A stretch of DNA of 64,000 bases from contig CANNAD010000001.1 of assembly GCA_947502645.1 (NCBI GenBank), forward strand, positions 124,001 to 188,000, read 5' to 3'. The stretch's first letter is position 1. Each line of letters opens with the position of its first letter. This document shows positions 49,670-59,570 of this stretch, one piece after another. The DNA comes from an uncultured Micrococcaceae bacterium (GTDB taxonomy: Bacteria; Actinomycetota; Actinomycetes; Actinomycetales; Micrococcaceae). The notes beneath the pieces are model-generated. The model saw only the letters and a list, made by a program, of their open reading frames with translations. It was not told the origin of the DNA and did not search any database. The position numbers and the translations under genes are program-made.

Positions 49670-50305
49670 TCAGGCCCGACGGCGCTGCAGGACGTCGTCG
49701 AGGTTGATCCGGCCCGTGGTGGGGCGGGGATCCTCGGCGACAGAATGGGTAGCTGCCCGATGCTCGGACGCTGCCTGCTTCATGGTCGGCTTGCCCTCGG
49801 GCTTTGGAGCCTCGGGGAGCCGCAATGGTTCGGGAGCTGGGCGTTCGGCCTTGGGAGCCTGAACGTAAACGGGTGTCGGGACCTCGGTTGGCTCCCAGGT
49901 TGCGCCCGCCGTGGGAGCCGAGTCGCCAGCCGCTGCTGCGACAGCCAGAGCTGCCTGACGAAGATCCTCGGCCGACAGCGGAGGCACCTCCGCGACTTCC
50001 TGCCCGTGCTCGGCGTCGAACAGTTCCGTATCCTTGTTCGGCTGCTCCGGCGCCTTCTGCTGCTGAGGGGCTGAGTACATGGCATCCCTGAAAGCAGCGT
50101 TCATGCGGGAACGGCGGTCACGAACTGCCAGAGTCCGCAGGATCACCACCGACAACGCCGTGACAGCCAGGGCAATCAGAGGGGCCCAACCGGAGACTGC
50201 CCCAAAGAGAGCTGCGACCGTCAGACCAACGGCAGCAACGAGCGCACAAGCACCAACGAGAGCCAGAGCTGTCCGTCCGTATCGGATCTTCAGTGCTGGC
50301 TGCAT
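49670..50305 (-). CDS. membrane protein with long disordered tail
   Basis: The ATG at 50305 (MQPALKIRYGRTALALVGAC) gives 211 aa; a GTG at 50329 is an alternative. Two helices at about 13-35 and 42-58 are followed by a basic stretch (RDRRSRMNAAFRDAM) and a tail of about 120 residues rich in Ala, Pro and Glu (EPTEVPTPVYVQAPKAERPA). The final INLDDVLQRRRA is a conserved-looking short motif that may bind a partner. No family recognised. Confidence 0.72.
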   Translation of the reverse strand: MQPALKIRYGRTALALVGACALVAAVGLTVAALFGAVSGWAPLIALAVTALSVVILRTLAVRDRRSRMNAAFRDAMYSAPQQQKAPEQPNKDTELFDAEHGQEVAEVPPLSAEDLRQAALAVAAAAGDSAPTAGATWEPTEVPTPVYVQAPKAERPAPEPLRLPEAPKPEGKPTMKQAASEHRAATHSVAEDPRPTTGRINLDDVLQRRRA

Positions 50306-50436
50306 CGGCTGCGCTGTTCCCTTCTGCACCGGTGGAGTGTTTCACCGTGGACGAATAATTGGTCCACTCTCAAACCGTAGGACTCTTTGAGTTCGCGCAG
50401 GTGTATTGGAAGCGGTGTGTCGAGGGGGAAGCCTGA

Positions 50437-51069
50437 TTATTTCTGTACGGCACGGCGTTCCAGCCACGGGTTCAATATGCCGTCCGGAACTTCATCCCGG
50501 GTCAACGCATAACTACGATGATCAGCCCACTGCCCATTGATGTGCAGGAAATTTCGCCGCAGACCCTCAAATCTGAATCCCAGCTTTTCAACAACACGGA
50601 GACTCGCAGCGTTCTCGGGCCGGATATTGATCTCCATCCGATGCAGACCCAATGCTCGGAAACAGTGATCCGTTGCCATGGCAACGGCCGTAGGAGCCAC
50701 TCCCCGACCGGCCACGGACTGATCCACCCAATATCCGATGGAAGCGCTCATCGCGGACCCCCAGATGATCGTGGAGACCGTCAGCTGACCGATGATGACC
50801 GGACGCTTCAGGGTGGGTCGTCTCTCCGTGATCACGAAGGGCAAAGCCGACAGGCTCCGAGCCTGCGCATTCAGGGACCTGACCATTTCGCGGAACGTGG
50901 GCAGCCTCCCCGTCGGTGACGGGTTGGATGCGTCCCACGGAGAGAGCCACTCAATGTTACGACTGCGGACGGAAGCCCACTCAGAGTGATCCCGGTACCG
51001 GATTGGCCGCAGAATCAAGTCGCCGCACTCCAGGCTTACCGGCCACACGTTATAGCCGGCTGAACTCAC
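50437..51069 (-). CDS. GNAT acetyltransferase, RimJ/RimL type
   Basis: The fold shows LECGDLILRPIRYRDHSEWA at the N-terminus, then ASIGYWVDQSVAGRGVAPTA (acetyl-CoA loop, R/Q-x-x-G-x-A/G variant) and HRMEINIRPENAASLRVVEK, characteristic of RimJ/RimL-like enzymes that acetylate protein N-termini. The start is uncertain: GTG at 51069, 4 bases after the galU stop, or GTG at 51048. The 51150 start of the track overlaps galU deeply and is rejected. It is read in the same direction as galU and may be co-transcribed. Confidence 0.85.
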   Translation of the reverse strand: MSSAGYNVWPVSLECGDLILRPIRYRDHSEWASVRSRNIEWLSPWDASNPSPTGRLPTFREMVRSLNAQARSLSALPFVITERRPTLKRPVIIGQLTVSTIIWGSAMSASIGYWVDQSVAGRGVAPTAVAMATDHCFRALGLHRMEINIRPENAASLRVVEKLGFRFEGLRRNFLHINGQWADHRSYALTRDEVPDGILNPWLERRAVQK

Positions 51070-51073
51070 AGAA

Positions 51074-51976
51074 TCAGGCGTCCAGACCGGCGGTGAAACC
51101 CTTGAGCCAGCTTCTGAGCTCAGGGCCAATGTCCTCGCGCTCGGAAGCAATGGTCATCACGGCCTGCAGGTAGCTGAGCTTGTCTCCTGTGTCATAACGC
51201 CGGCCGCGGAATACAACGCCATACACGCCGGAGCCTTCTCCGTCCGCCGCAGCGAGCGTCTGGAGAGCATCGGTGAGCTGGATTTCACCGCCGCGGCCCG
51301 GGCCCGTTTCCTCGAGCACATCGAAAACGCGCGGGTGCAGCACATAACGACCAATCATGGCGAGGTTCGACGGCGCTTCATCAACCGACGGCTTCTCCAC
51401 CATCTGCTTGACCTTGACGTAAGACTCGCCGTCCACCTCTTCAATATCGGCACAGCCGTAGGAGCTGATCTGCGACGGATCCACCTCGATCAGACCAACC
51501 ACAGAACCACCGGTGCGCTGCTGGACCTCAATCATCTGCGAGAGCAGATCCTCATGCTCATCAATCAGGTCATCGCCGAGCAGCACAGCAAACGGCTCAT
51601 CATCCACGTGCTGCTTGGCACGCAGTACCGCATGGCCCAGCCCCTTGGGGTCACCCTGACGCAGGTAGTGGATATCGCCGAGCTCGGTGGGCTGACGCAC
51701 AGCAGCGAGCTTCTCTGTATCACCCTTGTTCTCAAGGGTCTGTTCAATAAACGGAACGCGGTCAAAGTGATCCTCAAGTGAACGCTTGTTCCGGCCCGTG
51801 ATCATCAGCATGTTGTGCAGACCGGACTTCACGGCCTCTTCCACGACGTACTGGATGGCGGGTTTGTCCACCACGGGGAGCATTTCCTTGGGCATAGCCT
51901 TCGTTGCCGGAAGAAACCTGGTCCCCAGACCGGCAACAGGGATCACAGCTTTGGTTACGCGCTTTTCATTGGTCAT
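51074..51976 (-). CDS. galU: UTP-glucose-1-phosphate uridylyltransferase
   Basis: GalU makes UDP-glucose, the donor for surface glycans and the substrate of GalE. AVIPVAGLGTRFLPATKAMP and KEMLPVVDKPAIQYVVEEAV are the nucleotide-binding signature; VLLGDDLI holds the metal Asp, and VEKPSVDEAPSNLAMIGRYV is the sugar-binding region. 300 aa is the normal length. A TAGGGT box stands 6 nt before the ATG, so the message is probably leaderless. Divergent from the folate cyclo-ligase gene. Confidence 0.96.
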   Translation of the reverse strand: MTNEKRVTKAVIPVAGLGTRFLPATKAMPKEMLPVVDKPAIQYVVEEAVKSGLHNMLMITGRNKRSLEDHFDRVPFIEQTLENKGDTEKLAAVRQPTELGDIHYLRQGDPKGLGHAVLRAKQHVDDEPFAVLLGDDLIDEHEDLLSQMIEVQQRTGGSVVGLIEVDPSQISSYGCADIEEVDGESYVKVKQMVEKPSVDEAPSNLAMIGRYVLHPRVFDVLEETGPGRGGEIQLTDALQTLAAADGEGSGVYGVVFRGRRYDTGDKLSYLQAVMTIASEREDIGPELRSWLKGFTAGLDA

Positions 51977-51982
51977 GGCAAC

Positions 51983-51988
51983 ACCCTA
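51983..51988 (-). promoter_or_regulatory. -10 box of galU, probable leaderless start
   Basis: TAGGGT on the minus strand ends 6 nt before the galU ATG. Confidence 0.6.
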
Positions 51989-52070
51989 CAGAACGGTCAG
52001 TTGGATGTGTAAGCGAACGTGCCGATTTCGTTACCCCGAGAACCTTGCCCTCACTTGACACAATGGTTCC

Positions 52071-52706
52071 ATGGACTCCACCGCACCCCAGGCCCCTCAC
52101 CACACCAGACCGGAAAAGGAGCTGACACGGCAGCGGTACCGCTCGCTGCGAAAAGAGCTGACCGACACCGAACAGCAAAACGCCGCACAAGGTCTTCTAC
52201 ATCACGCCCAGCCACTGCTCGAGGAACTCTACAAAGGGACTCCCGGCACCATCGCCGCATACCTTTCCATCGGATCCGAACCCGGCACCGCTCCATTACT
52301 GGAGCTGCTCGCCGAGCAGGGGTACGACGTCGTCGTGCCCGTCTGTGAGAAGGACTACAGGTTGAGCTGGACCCACTGGAGTCCAGAGGTGGAACTGGTG
52401 CCCAGCCCGCGGTCCTGGGTCCGCGAACCTTCCGGGCCGCGCTCCGCATTCCATGAGCTTCCCGAGGTGCCGCTAATCCTGGTCCCAGGGTTGGTGCTCG
52501 ATCAGGACGGCAACCGGATGGGTCAGGGCGGAGGCTACTATGACCGCTTCTTGGCCGATGTCTATCAACATCCCAACCGCCCGGCTACCGTGGGCGTTGT
52601 TCATGCCCACGAGGTGGTGGAACCGGGCACCTTTGCATGCGACCCCCATGACATGCGCCTCGACGGTGTTCTCACCCCCGCAGAATTTTCATGGTTTTCA
52701 CGCTGA
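52071..52706 (+). CDS. 5-formyltetrahydrofolate cyclo-ligase
   Basis: This enzyme converts 5-formyl-THF to 5,10-methenyl-THF with ATP. RQRYRSLRKELTDTEQQNAA is the N-terminal phosphate-binding basic helix, IAAYLSIGSEPGTAPLLE the substrate loop, and LVLDQDGNRMGQGGGYYDRF the conserved GxGGGYYDR motif. 211 aa is normal. CACAAT ends 6 nt before the ATG, a less typical -10 at the same distance as in other genes here. fmdB follows 17 bases later with its own box. Confidence 0.92.
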   Translation: MDSTAPQAPHHTRPEKELTRQRYRSLRKELTDTEQQNAAQGLLHHAQPLLEELYKGTPGTIAAYLSIGSEPGTAPLLELLAEQGYDVVVPVCEKDYRLSWTHWSPEVELVPSPRSWVREPSGPRSAFHELPEVPLILVPGLVLDQDGNRMGQGGGYYDRFLADVYQHPNRPATVGVVHAHEVVEPGTFACDPHDMRLDGVLTPAEFSWFSR

Positions 52707-52711
52707 CGTAG

Positions 52712-52717
52712 TAGAAT
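52712..52717 (+). promoter_or_regulatory. -10 box of the FmdB-type gene, probable leaderless start
   Basis: TAGAAT ends 6 nt before the GTG at 52724; it overlaps the region just after the cyclo-ligase stop. Confidence 0.55.
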
Positions 52718-52723
52718 CCCGGG

Positions 52724-53053
52724 GTGCCCACATACGCTTACGCCTGCAAGGAATGCACGCATTCCTTCGATATCCAGCAGTCCTTCTCCGAGAACTCCCT
52801 GACGGAGTGCCCGGAGTGCGGCGGTGTCCTGCGCAAAAAGTTCAACAGTGTCGGCGTGGTCTTCAAGGGCTCCGGCTTCTACCGGAATGACTCCCGCAAC
52901 ACCACGAGCACCTCTTCGGCCGCGTCAGGCACCTCAGATTCTTCCTCGCCGAAGACTGAAACAGCGAAAACCGAGTCCAAGCCGTCGTCGTCCACTGGTT
53001 CGACATCCGGCAACTCCGGTTCAGGCGGCGGACAGGCTGCAGCCTCCAGCTAG
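52724..53053 (+). CDS. FmdB-family zinc ribbon protein
   Basis: MPTYAYACKECTHSFDIQQS and LTECPECGGVLRKKFNSVGV give the two CxxC pairs of the FmdB/CxxC_CxxC_SSSS putative regulatory family. VVFKGSGFYRND follows as in most members. The last 50 residues are a Ser/Thr/Gly-rich disordered tail. The role is unknown. The order cyclo-ligase, FmdB, SAF protein is common in Actinobacteria. Confidence 0.9.
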   Translation: MPTYAYACKECTHSFDIQQSFSENSLTECPECGGVLRKKFNSVGVVFKGSGFYRNDSRNTTSTSSAASGTSDSSSPKTETAKTESKPSSSTGSTSGNSGSGGGQAAASS

Positions 53054-53163
53054 GCGTTCCACCTGCACCACTTCTCCTCCACAATCATCGGCCGGCAGGG
53101 CCTCTTCCACAGAGCACGCTCTTGCACGGACCTAAGACCGGTTTGCGTTTTAGCGTCTATAGC

Positions 53164-53850
53164 ATGGCACCACCCACCAAGCTCACTCTGCCCCGCTACT
53201 CGCTAACTAGCCGCGTCCGGCGCTTCCTGTTTCGTCGCCGCCGCCTTCTTGCCGCGCTGCTGATGTGCGCGGCCGCTGGTGTGGCCGTCCAGCAGCTGAT
53301 CCCCGCCGATGCCACAACGACCGTCGCCGTAGTTGCGGCACAGGACCTGCCTGCAGGCATGGTGCTCACTGCCTCACATCTGACGGTTGAGACAGTCCCC
53401 GCCGGTGCGGCCGCCGCCCACGCCTTTACCGATACGGAAGGTCTGCTGGGAGAACAACTTGCCACACCGCTCTCAGCCGGAAGTCTGCTGGAGTCCACCT
53501 CTTTGGTAGGTCCCGGACTCCTGACAGGAACCGAACCCGGCACGGTGGCTGTCCCCATTCGACCAGCAGATGCATCAGTTCTGGAACTACTGACTCCCGG
53601 CCAGCTGGTGGACGTGGTTCACAGTACGGGCAACGGTTACGAGGTTGAGTCCACAAACACTGTCATTGCCCGGCACGTTGCCGTGCTGTGGGTTGCCGGT
53701 GCTGCCAATGACGCCGGAGCATGGCCCGGGGCCGGGAACAGCACCAGCGGCCTGGTGGTCATCGCCGCCACGCCAGAACAATCGACGGCGCTGGCAGGCG
53801 CGTCCAGCACGGGGAAGGTGCATCTGGTGCTCACCTCGGCGACCGACTGA
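53164..53850 (+). CDS. SAF-domain protein (CpaB/RcpC-like)
   Basis: After a basic N-terminus (SRVRRFLFRRRR) a single helix at about 36-55 anchors the protein. An SAF domain follows: VVAAQDLPAGMVLTASHLTV. A second beta-rich part (VAVPIRPADASVLELLTPGQ, LVDVVH) matches the RcpC/CpaB pilus-assembly type. In Actinobacteria such single-gene versions occur next to fmdB without a full pilus cluster, as here. The ATG at 53164 is preferred over 53122; TAGCGT 7 nt upstream may be the -10 box. Confidence 0.8.
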   Translation: MAPPTKLTLPRYSLTSRVRRFLFRRRRLLAALLMCAAAGVAVQQLIPADATTTVAVVAAQDLPAGMVLTASHLTVETVPAGAAAAHAFTDTEGLLGEQLATPLSAGSLLESTSLVGPGLLTGTEPGTVAVPIRPADASVLELLTPGQLVDVVHSTGNGYEVESTNTVIARHVAVLWVAGAANDAGAWPGAGNSTSGLVVIAATPEQSTALAGASSTGKVHLVLTSATD

Positions 53851-53889
53851 GCCGGTTCAGCGCGGGGTTTCCTGCCGGTTCAGCGCGGG
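53851..53889. repeat. 16-bp direct repeat between convergent genes
   Basis: GCCGGTTCAGCGCGGG occurs at 53851-53866 and again at 53874-53889, immediately after the SAF stop. No hairpin was found, so the role is unclear. Confidence 0.6.
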
Positions 53890-53906
53890 CGGGCATTCCG
53901 GGCGGT

Positions 53907-56900
53907 TTAGCCCCAGTGCGGCGGGCGCTGTTCCAGCAGCCAGGAATCGCGATCTTCTTCGCGGTCGCCCCACGCCTGCGGGCTATCAGCAGCACCGCTG
54001 GAGGGCAGGACGTCCTCCACCGGTGTGACAGCGGGCTGTTCCATCTTCTCTTCTTCCTCTACTGCTGATGGGTACCTCGGAACCTCTGCGGGTTCGAGTC
54101 CCAGATATGTGCCCACGAGGTCTGCACAGGCCTCGGGATCCGTGAAGACCTCGATGGTCCACAACGGCATGGCCCGCCACCCCAGGCGCTCAAGCAGCTG
54201 GGGGCGAAGACGTGAACGCTCCCGGACGGACATCCGCCGGTAGCGTTCAGTGCCATCAGATTCGATCGCTATAGGTGGCCGGTCGCTGTCCGGGCCCTCT
54301 GACTGAGGTCCAGAGGTTGCAGCGATGTCGAGCTCACCCTCAAAGGTGTCCCAGATGCGGGCTCCTCGCGCGGCCAGCCGATCCACGAGATCTGCCACCA
54401 GCGGATCGTCCTCCAACACGCTGCCGGACCCGGTTTTCTCACCCGTTGGTTGCCCATCCACGGGTTCCTCATTCACGGAAACATCGGATGCTGCGCTTTC
54501 CGGCTCGGCACCAATGCGGGCAGCCAGCAAGTCATAAAAGTCCCGCGCGCCGAATTCGAGCCGTGACGGATCCAGATCCTCGGGGCGGAAACAGGTCACC
54601 ACGTGCAGTCCCTGCCGCGCACGGGTCATCGCTGTCAGGAACCGGCCGCGTCCATCCGGCTGCGAAAGCGGACCAAAGTTATGTAACGCACGGCCGTGAG
54701 GTGTCCGGCCATAACCCAGGGAGAAAATGATGTTGTCCCGAACCAGGCCTGCCGCACGCTCAACGGGCACCACACGGAACGATTCCTTGCCTGGCTGGAA
54801 GAAGTCCGAAGCCCACGGGTAGTCGGCAAGGTAGAGCCGGGTCGCTTCCGCAACCCGGGCCGCATGACGCGCGCTGGCCGTGATGACCGACAGTGAATGG
54901 TTGGGGCGGCGCCGCACGTGTTCAAACACGAGGTCAACAACCCGGTTCACTTCCGCTGCAACACTTTCCACGCCACCGTGCTCTGAACTGGGCATACCCG
55001 TGCCGTCCGGAAGGTACTCGACGACGACGGCAGACCCGCTCTGGTCCAGTGATCGCGCTTCGGGCAGCCGGGAGAGCCTGCCGCCATAGAAGGCAGAGCT
55101 CAGTGATTCCACGAGCTTCTTGTCCACCCCCCGGTAGATCTCGGAGAGGCCCTCGATCGGCAGGACTCGCGTCAGTGCGGTGAAAGCACTCACCAGCTCA
55201 CTGCCCCCAGTGCCCTCGACGCCAGGATCCGTGCCAACGTTGAACGGCTGCGGCGCACCCAATTGGCCATCGCCAAACGCAATCACCTGGGTGGCCCTGC
55301 CCATTGCTGGAACGGCAGACTGCAACGACATTGACTCCGCATCAAGCAGCAGAACCGCGTCAAAACGTTTCTCCGCAGGAAGGATGGTGGAGAGCATCAA
55401 CGGACTTGCTGCCCACACAGGCATCAGCGCAGAGACCAGGTCCTCCGGCAGAGAGCTCAGCGAACCCAGACTCACTGAGCCTGCTTTCAAGAGCTCCCGA
55501 AGACTGGCCGACTCCGAGATTCGCTCGCCGATGGCCGAACGCCAACGTTCCGCCAGACCCCACCTCAGCCGGGAGCTGCCGGAAGCAATATGCGCATTGT
55601 CTGCCAGGCGGTATTCGGCTTCCAACCTGCGAAGGCTCTCGCCGTCAGACATGGCCAGATAGTCGTCTCCGCTGATCATGGCTTCCAGTGCCGACTGCCA
55701 CCAGGCCAGCTCGAGTTCGGACGCCACCTGGCGGTAACCGACTTCCCGTTCTGCAAGATCATCCAGAAGCTCGCCGAGCCCGTGCTCACGCATTTCATTC
55801 AGCAGCAGAGTGCGCTCCGGCAGCGTGGCCAGAGTCTCCTTATCCTGAACCAGCTTGTTCAGGTGCTCGATGAGGTCCTTCACGGGTAGCGCCTCTAACG
55901 ACGTATCCGGTGAGGTGGCAAGAATGCCTACCAGTTCCTCCATCTTGCGCTGGACCGACTGGTGGAAATTGTTGAGTTCGGCCAGGCCTGTGGGCACGGA
56001 GGGATGCCGTTGGGTGGTGGCGTACCGCGTCCAGGTGGTTCGTTGCTGCTGCACCAGCAACAACGAATTATGCAGATCCGAAATATGGACTCCCGGCCGG
56101 ACATATTCCTTGGCCACCCGGCGCAAGCGGGACCGGGTCATGGAGCTCATCTCGATGCCCCGCTCCTTGCGCCAACTAGAGGACGCAGTAGCGGAGATGA
56201 GGTCAGTGACTGGACGATCAAAAATGTCCGGAGTGAACTTGTCCAGGCTCCCGCGCACGGCGACCAGCAGATCCAGCTGCTCACCCCATTCGCCGAAGGT
56301 GTCTCCGAGTTCGATCTGCGAGTGATCTGCTACCTTCCGCAGCTCATCCTGCAAACGCGGAATCTCCTCAGCAAGCGCCGTCGCCAAAGCATGGGCTGAC
56401 TGGGTATCTGCCTTGTTGTGCAGTTTTGCGCCGTACCACGGGCTGTGCGTTGCAGCCTTGGAAAAACTTCCGAGCTCGGCAGCCCTGCGCAGGCGGCCCG
56501 TCACATCGCTACGATCCGTGATGCTGTCCAGCACGCTGCGCTTGAGCCGCACGGACGTGGACGGTGCGGGGCTCAGCGACGTGAGCTCAGCCAGGGACTG
56601 CATTGCCTGATACGGCGAACATCCCCATCGGCTCCGGACATTGTGCAGCGACTTGACGTGATCCTGCAGCTTGTGGCGGTTCTCCACCAGATTGCGGTGC
56701 AGACTCTCAAGTTGCGGTTCCGTGGCCTTTTCATTGCGGACAATGGCCCGGATCAGTTGGTCTTTGAGCTGCTGATCGGTGATATTCGCGTGCAGCTGCA
56801 GGATCAACGAGCCAAGATTCAGCTCGTCCAGTTCCTGAACGAGCTGGTTAAGGGTGCCCCGACGTTCTGCAGCAACGAGCACGCTCTTCCCCTGGTGGGC

Positions 56901-57827
56901 AAGGGCGGCTATCGCATTGATCGCGGTTTGGGTCTGCCCGCTCCCGGGAGGCGCGGACACCACCAGCGACTCCCCTGCGCTGATGCGGTTCAGGACCTGC
57001 TGCTGTGCGGCATCGGCGTCCTTCACGAGCATTTCCTCGTCAGGGTGCAGGCTGTCCAGGACCGCGCTGTCCACTGGGGCAGGGTTTACCGGTGAGCCTT
57101 CACCGAGGTCGCCGTCGACCGCCGATTTCATGAGCGCTTCAAGGATCGGATGATCCGGAGTGACAGCTGGATCATGTCCAACATCCCCCAGGTCCGCGAA
57201 CGTGGAGATCAGCAGGTGATGCTCAATGTTCATGCCGCGAACGTTTGCGGTCAGCGCACGCAGCCGTTCAAGCACCGGATGCGGATCGAACCGTGCGGTG
57301 CCGTAGGCCAGAGCGGACAACGCAGCCGCATCCACGGGAAGCTGCTCCTGCCGACGCAGATGCCTGACCAGCGCCGGGTTGAGCTTGGCCTGCTCTGTGA
57401 TCTGGAGCTCGTAATCATCCCTCGAAGAGTGGACGGTCAACGCCACAGCCGTTAGGAGAACCGGAGCGGTCAGCGTTTCGGAACGTCCGTCGTCGTTCTG
57501 GGCTCTCCAGCTCGCAGTGCCGGCAGCGAGGTAACCCACATCGATGCCGCGCTCGCTTCCGAGCTCGTAAATACGTGCACGGAGAGCCTTGGCAGCCTTC
57601 ATCGCCTGCGCATACTGTGCCGGATCCCTCAGCAGAGTGGACAGGCGGGTACGCCTGCCAGCCAGCAGCTGAGCGAGACCCGACGGATGCGCATGCGTGA
57701 GGTCGATGCTGTTGCCAGCCGACGCCGTGAAGTGGAGCAACGTGTCAGGACCCGCGTAGCTTCCGAGTCGCTGCAGCCACGGCAGGAGGAACGCCGAGGC
57801 GTTGTCCCCGGATAGTTCTTCCGTCAT
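53907..57827 (-). CDS. large helicase-like ATP-binding protein with Vsr-like C-terminus and altered P-loop
   Basis: The ATG at 57827 (MTEELSGDNAS) has GGAG upstream and gives 1306 aa. The N-terminal third resembles the DUF4011-type region of superfamily 1 helicase-like proteins (LRARIYELGSERGIDVGYLA). The P-loop reads VVSAPPGSGQTQTAINAIAA, with Gln where the catalytic Lys is expected. A Walker-B-like FDAVLLLDAESMSLQSAV and motif VI FLTAMTRARQGLHVVTCFRP are present. The end (PPIAIESDGTERYRRMSVRE, RLGWRAMPLWTIEVFTDPEA) resembles a Vsr-type endonuclease domain. It is convergent with the SAF gene. Whether it hydrolyses ATP is open; related actinobacterial proteins are unnamed. Confidence 0.82.
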   Translation of the reverse strand: MTEELSGDNASAFLLPWLQRLGSYAGPDTLLHFTASAGNSIDLTHAHPSGLAQLLAGRRTRLSTLLRDPAQYAQAMKAAKALRARIYELGSERGIDVGYLAAGTASWRAQNDDGRSETLTAPVLLTAVALTVHSSRDDYELQITEQAKLNPALVRHLRRQEQLPVDAAALSALAYGTARFDPHPVLERLRALTANVRGMNIEHHLLISTFADLGDVGHDPAVTPDHPILEALMKSAVDGDLGEGSPVNPAPVDSAVLDSLHPDEEMLVKDADAAQQQVLNRISAGESLVVSAPPGSGQTQTAINAIAALAHQGKSVLVAAERRGTLNQLVQELDELNLGSLILQLHANITDQQLKDQLIRAIVRNEKATEPQLESLHRNLVENRHKLQDHVKSLHNVRSRWGCSPYQAMQSLAELTSLSPAPSTSVRLKRSVLDSITDRSDVTGRLRRAAELGSFSKAATHSPWYGAKLHNKADTQSAHALATALAEEIPRLQDELRKVADHSQIELGDTFGEWGEQLDLLVAVRGSLDKFTPDIFDRPVTDLISATASSSWRKERGIEMSSMTRSRLRRVAKEYVRPGVHISDLHNSLLLVQQQRTTWTRYATTQRHPSVPTGLAELNNFHQSVQRKMEELVGILATSPDTSLEALPVKDLIEHLNKLVQDKETLATLPERTLLLNEMREHGLGELLDDLAEREVGYRQVASELELAWWQSALEAMISGDDYLAMSDGESLRRLEAEYRLADNAHIASGSSRLRWGLAERWRSAIGERISESASLRELLKAGSVSLGSLSSLPEDLVSALMPVWAASPLMLSTILPAEKRFDAVLLLDAESMSLQSAVPAMGRATQVIAFGDGQLGAPQPFNVGTDPGVEGTGGSELVSAFTALTRVLPIEGLSEIYRGVDKKLVESLSSAFYGGRLSRLPEARSLDQSGSAVVVEYLPDGTGMPSSEHGGVESVAAEVNRVVDLVFEHVRRRPNHSLSVITASARHAARVAEATRLYLADYPWASDFFQPGKESFRVVPVERAAGLVRDNIIFSLGYGRTPHGRALHNFGPLSQPDGRGRFLTAMTRARQGLHVVTCFRPEDLDPSRLEFGARDFYDLLAARIGAEPESAASDVSVNEEPVDGQPTGEKTGSGSVLEDDPLVADLVDRLAARGARIWDTFEGELDIAATSGPQSEGPDSDRPPIAIESDGTERYRRMSVRERSRLRPQLLERLGWRAMPLWTIEVFTDPEACADLVGTYLGLEPAEVPRYPSAVEEEEKMEQPAVTPVEDVLPSSGAADSPQAWGDREEDRDSWLLEQRPPHWG

Positions 57828-57974
57828 GTTAGGCATCTCTCCTGCACTTACGCGTGCTGATCGTGACCAGAGTGGCATATCTCCCAAGCTATCGGAAGTC
57901 ACCCGGTATGACGGTCAGGCAACACCGGGTGAGGTCCAAAAGTTAGCGTTGACCGCTCCCCCACGGGTGCGACG

Positions 57975-59564
57975 CTACTCCCATTCGATAGTTCCCGGCG
58001 GCTTGGACGTGACGTCGAGAACAACGCGATTGACGCCGTCGACCTCGTTGGTGATCCGATTGGAGATCCGAGCCAGCAGGTCATACGGCAACCGTGACCA
58101 GTCAGCCGTCATGGCGTCTTCGCTCGACACCGGACGGAGCACGATGGGGTGACCGTACGTCCGGCCGTCACCCTGGACGCCGACGCTGCGGACATCCGCC
58201 AGGAGAACAACCGGCATCTGCCAGACTTCCTGATCCAGTCCTGCCGCTGTGAGTTCTGCACGCGCGATCGCATCCGCACGGCGCAGCAGGTTCAGCCGCT
58301 CGGCAGTGACATCGCCCACGATACGGATGCCGAGACCGGGCCCGGGGAACGGCTGACGTCCGACGATCTCGGCCGGCAAACCAAGCTCAGCTCCGACAGC
58401 GCGGACCTCGTCCTTGAAGAGGTTACGCAACGGCTCAACCAGCTCGAAGCGCAGGTCCTCAGGAAGACCGCCCACGTTGTGGTGGCTCTTGATGTTTGCG
58501 GCACCTTCGCCGCCACCGGACTCGACAACATCAGGGTAGAGGGTGCCCTGGACGAGGAACTTGATCTGCTCGCCGTCAGCTTCAGCCTCACGGATGATGG
58601 CCCGCTCTGCCTCTTCGAAGGCCCTGATGAATTCCCGGCCGATGATCTTGCGCTTGGTTTCAGGGTCTGACACTCCGGCGAGCGCGTTCAGGAAGCGCTC
58701 CTGCTCATTGGCGACGTAGAGGTTTACCCCTGTTGCAGCAACGAAGTCCCGTTCAACTTGCTCCGCCTCGCCCTCACGCAGCAGTCCGTGATCAACGAAC
58801 ACACAGGTCAGCTGATCTCCCACGGCCCGCTGAACGAGTGCCGCAGCGACGGCGGAATCCACGCCGCCGGACAGTCCACAGATGACCCGTGAGGTGCCGA
58901 CCTGCTGGCGGATGCGGTCCACCTGCTCTTCCACGATGTTGCCCGTGGTCCACTCACCCTTGATGCCCGCACCCCGGTAGAGAAAGTTCTCCAGTACCTT
59001 CTGGCCGTGGGCTGAGTGCTTGACCTCTGGGTGCCACTGCACCCCGTAGAGCCGCTTCTGCTCGTTGGCGAATGCGGCAACCGGCGCGCCTGCGCTGCTG
59101 GCCAGCACGTCGAAGCCCTCAGGGGCAGCGTGAACGCTGTCCCCGTGGCTCATCCATGCATTCTGGTGTTCGGGGATACCTTCCAGAATGGAGCGGCAGC
59201 CATCCGTTGCGGCGACGTCTGTTGAACCATATTCACGCAGGCCTGTCTGGGCGACATTTCCGCCCAGCGCGTTTGCCATGGCCTGGAATCCGTAGCAGAT
59301 GCCCAGCACGGGCACACCGGCTTCAAAGAGATCCGGGCCCACACGGGGAGCCCCCTCTGCGTACACGCTCGACGGGCCGCCCGAAAGGATGATGGCGACA
59401 GGGTTCTTCGCGAGGATCTGTTCGGTGGTCCAGGTGTGTGGAACGACTTCCGAGAAGACGTTGGCCTCACGGACGCGGCGGGCGATCAGCTGTGCATACT
59501 GGGCACCGTAGTCCACAACGAGGACAGGCCGGTGTTCGGTCAGGGCGGAGTCGGGATTCATCAC
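57975..59564 (-). CDS. guaA: GMP synthase (glutamine-hydrolysing)
   Basis: GuaA turns XMP into GMP. The amidotransferase domain (1-200) has [16 protein letters not shown] with the catalytic Cys, and [14 protein letters not shown] with the His. The ATP pyrophosphatase domain has [18 protein letters not shown], and the C-terminal dimer domain ends KPPGTIEWE. The start is GTG at 59564, 6 nt after TAAACT, so probably leaderless; an in-frame ATG follows at once. Full length at 529 aa. Confidence 0.97.
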   Translation of the reverse strand: MMNPDSALTEHRPVLVVDYGAQYAQLIARRVREANVFSEVVPHTWTTEQILAKNPVAIILSGGPSSVYAEGAPRVGPDLFEAGVPVLGICYGFQAMANALGGNVAQTGLREYGSTDVAATDGCRSILEGIPEHQNAWMSHGDSVHAAPEGFDVLASSAGAPVAAFANEQKRLYGVQWHPEVKHSAHGQKVLENFLYRGAGIKGEWTTGNIVEEQVDRIRQQVGTSRVICGLSGGVDSAVAAALVQRAVGDQLTCVFVDHGLLREGEAEQVERDFVAATGVNLYVANEQERFLNALAGVSDPETKRKIIGREFIRAFEEAERAIIREAEADGEQIKFLVQGTLYPDVVESGGGEGAANIKSHHNVGGLPEDLRFELVEPLRNLFKDEVRAVGAELGLPAEIVGRQPFPGPGLGIRIVGDVTAERLNLLRRADAIARAELTAAGLDQEVWQMPVVLLADVRSVGVQGDGRTYGHPIVLRPVSSEDAMTADWSRLPYDLLARISNRITNEVDGVNRVVLDVTSKPPGTIEWE

Positions 59565-59570
59565 CAGCTC

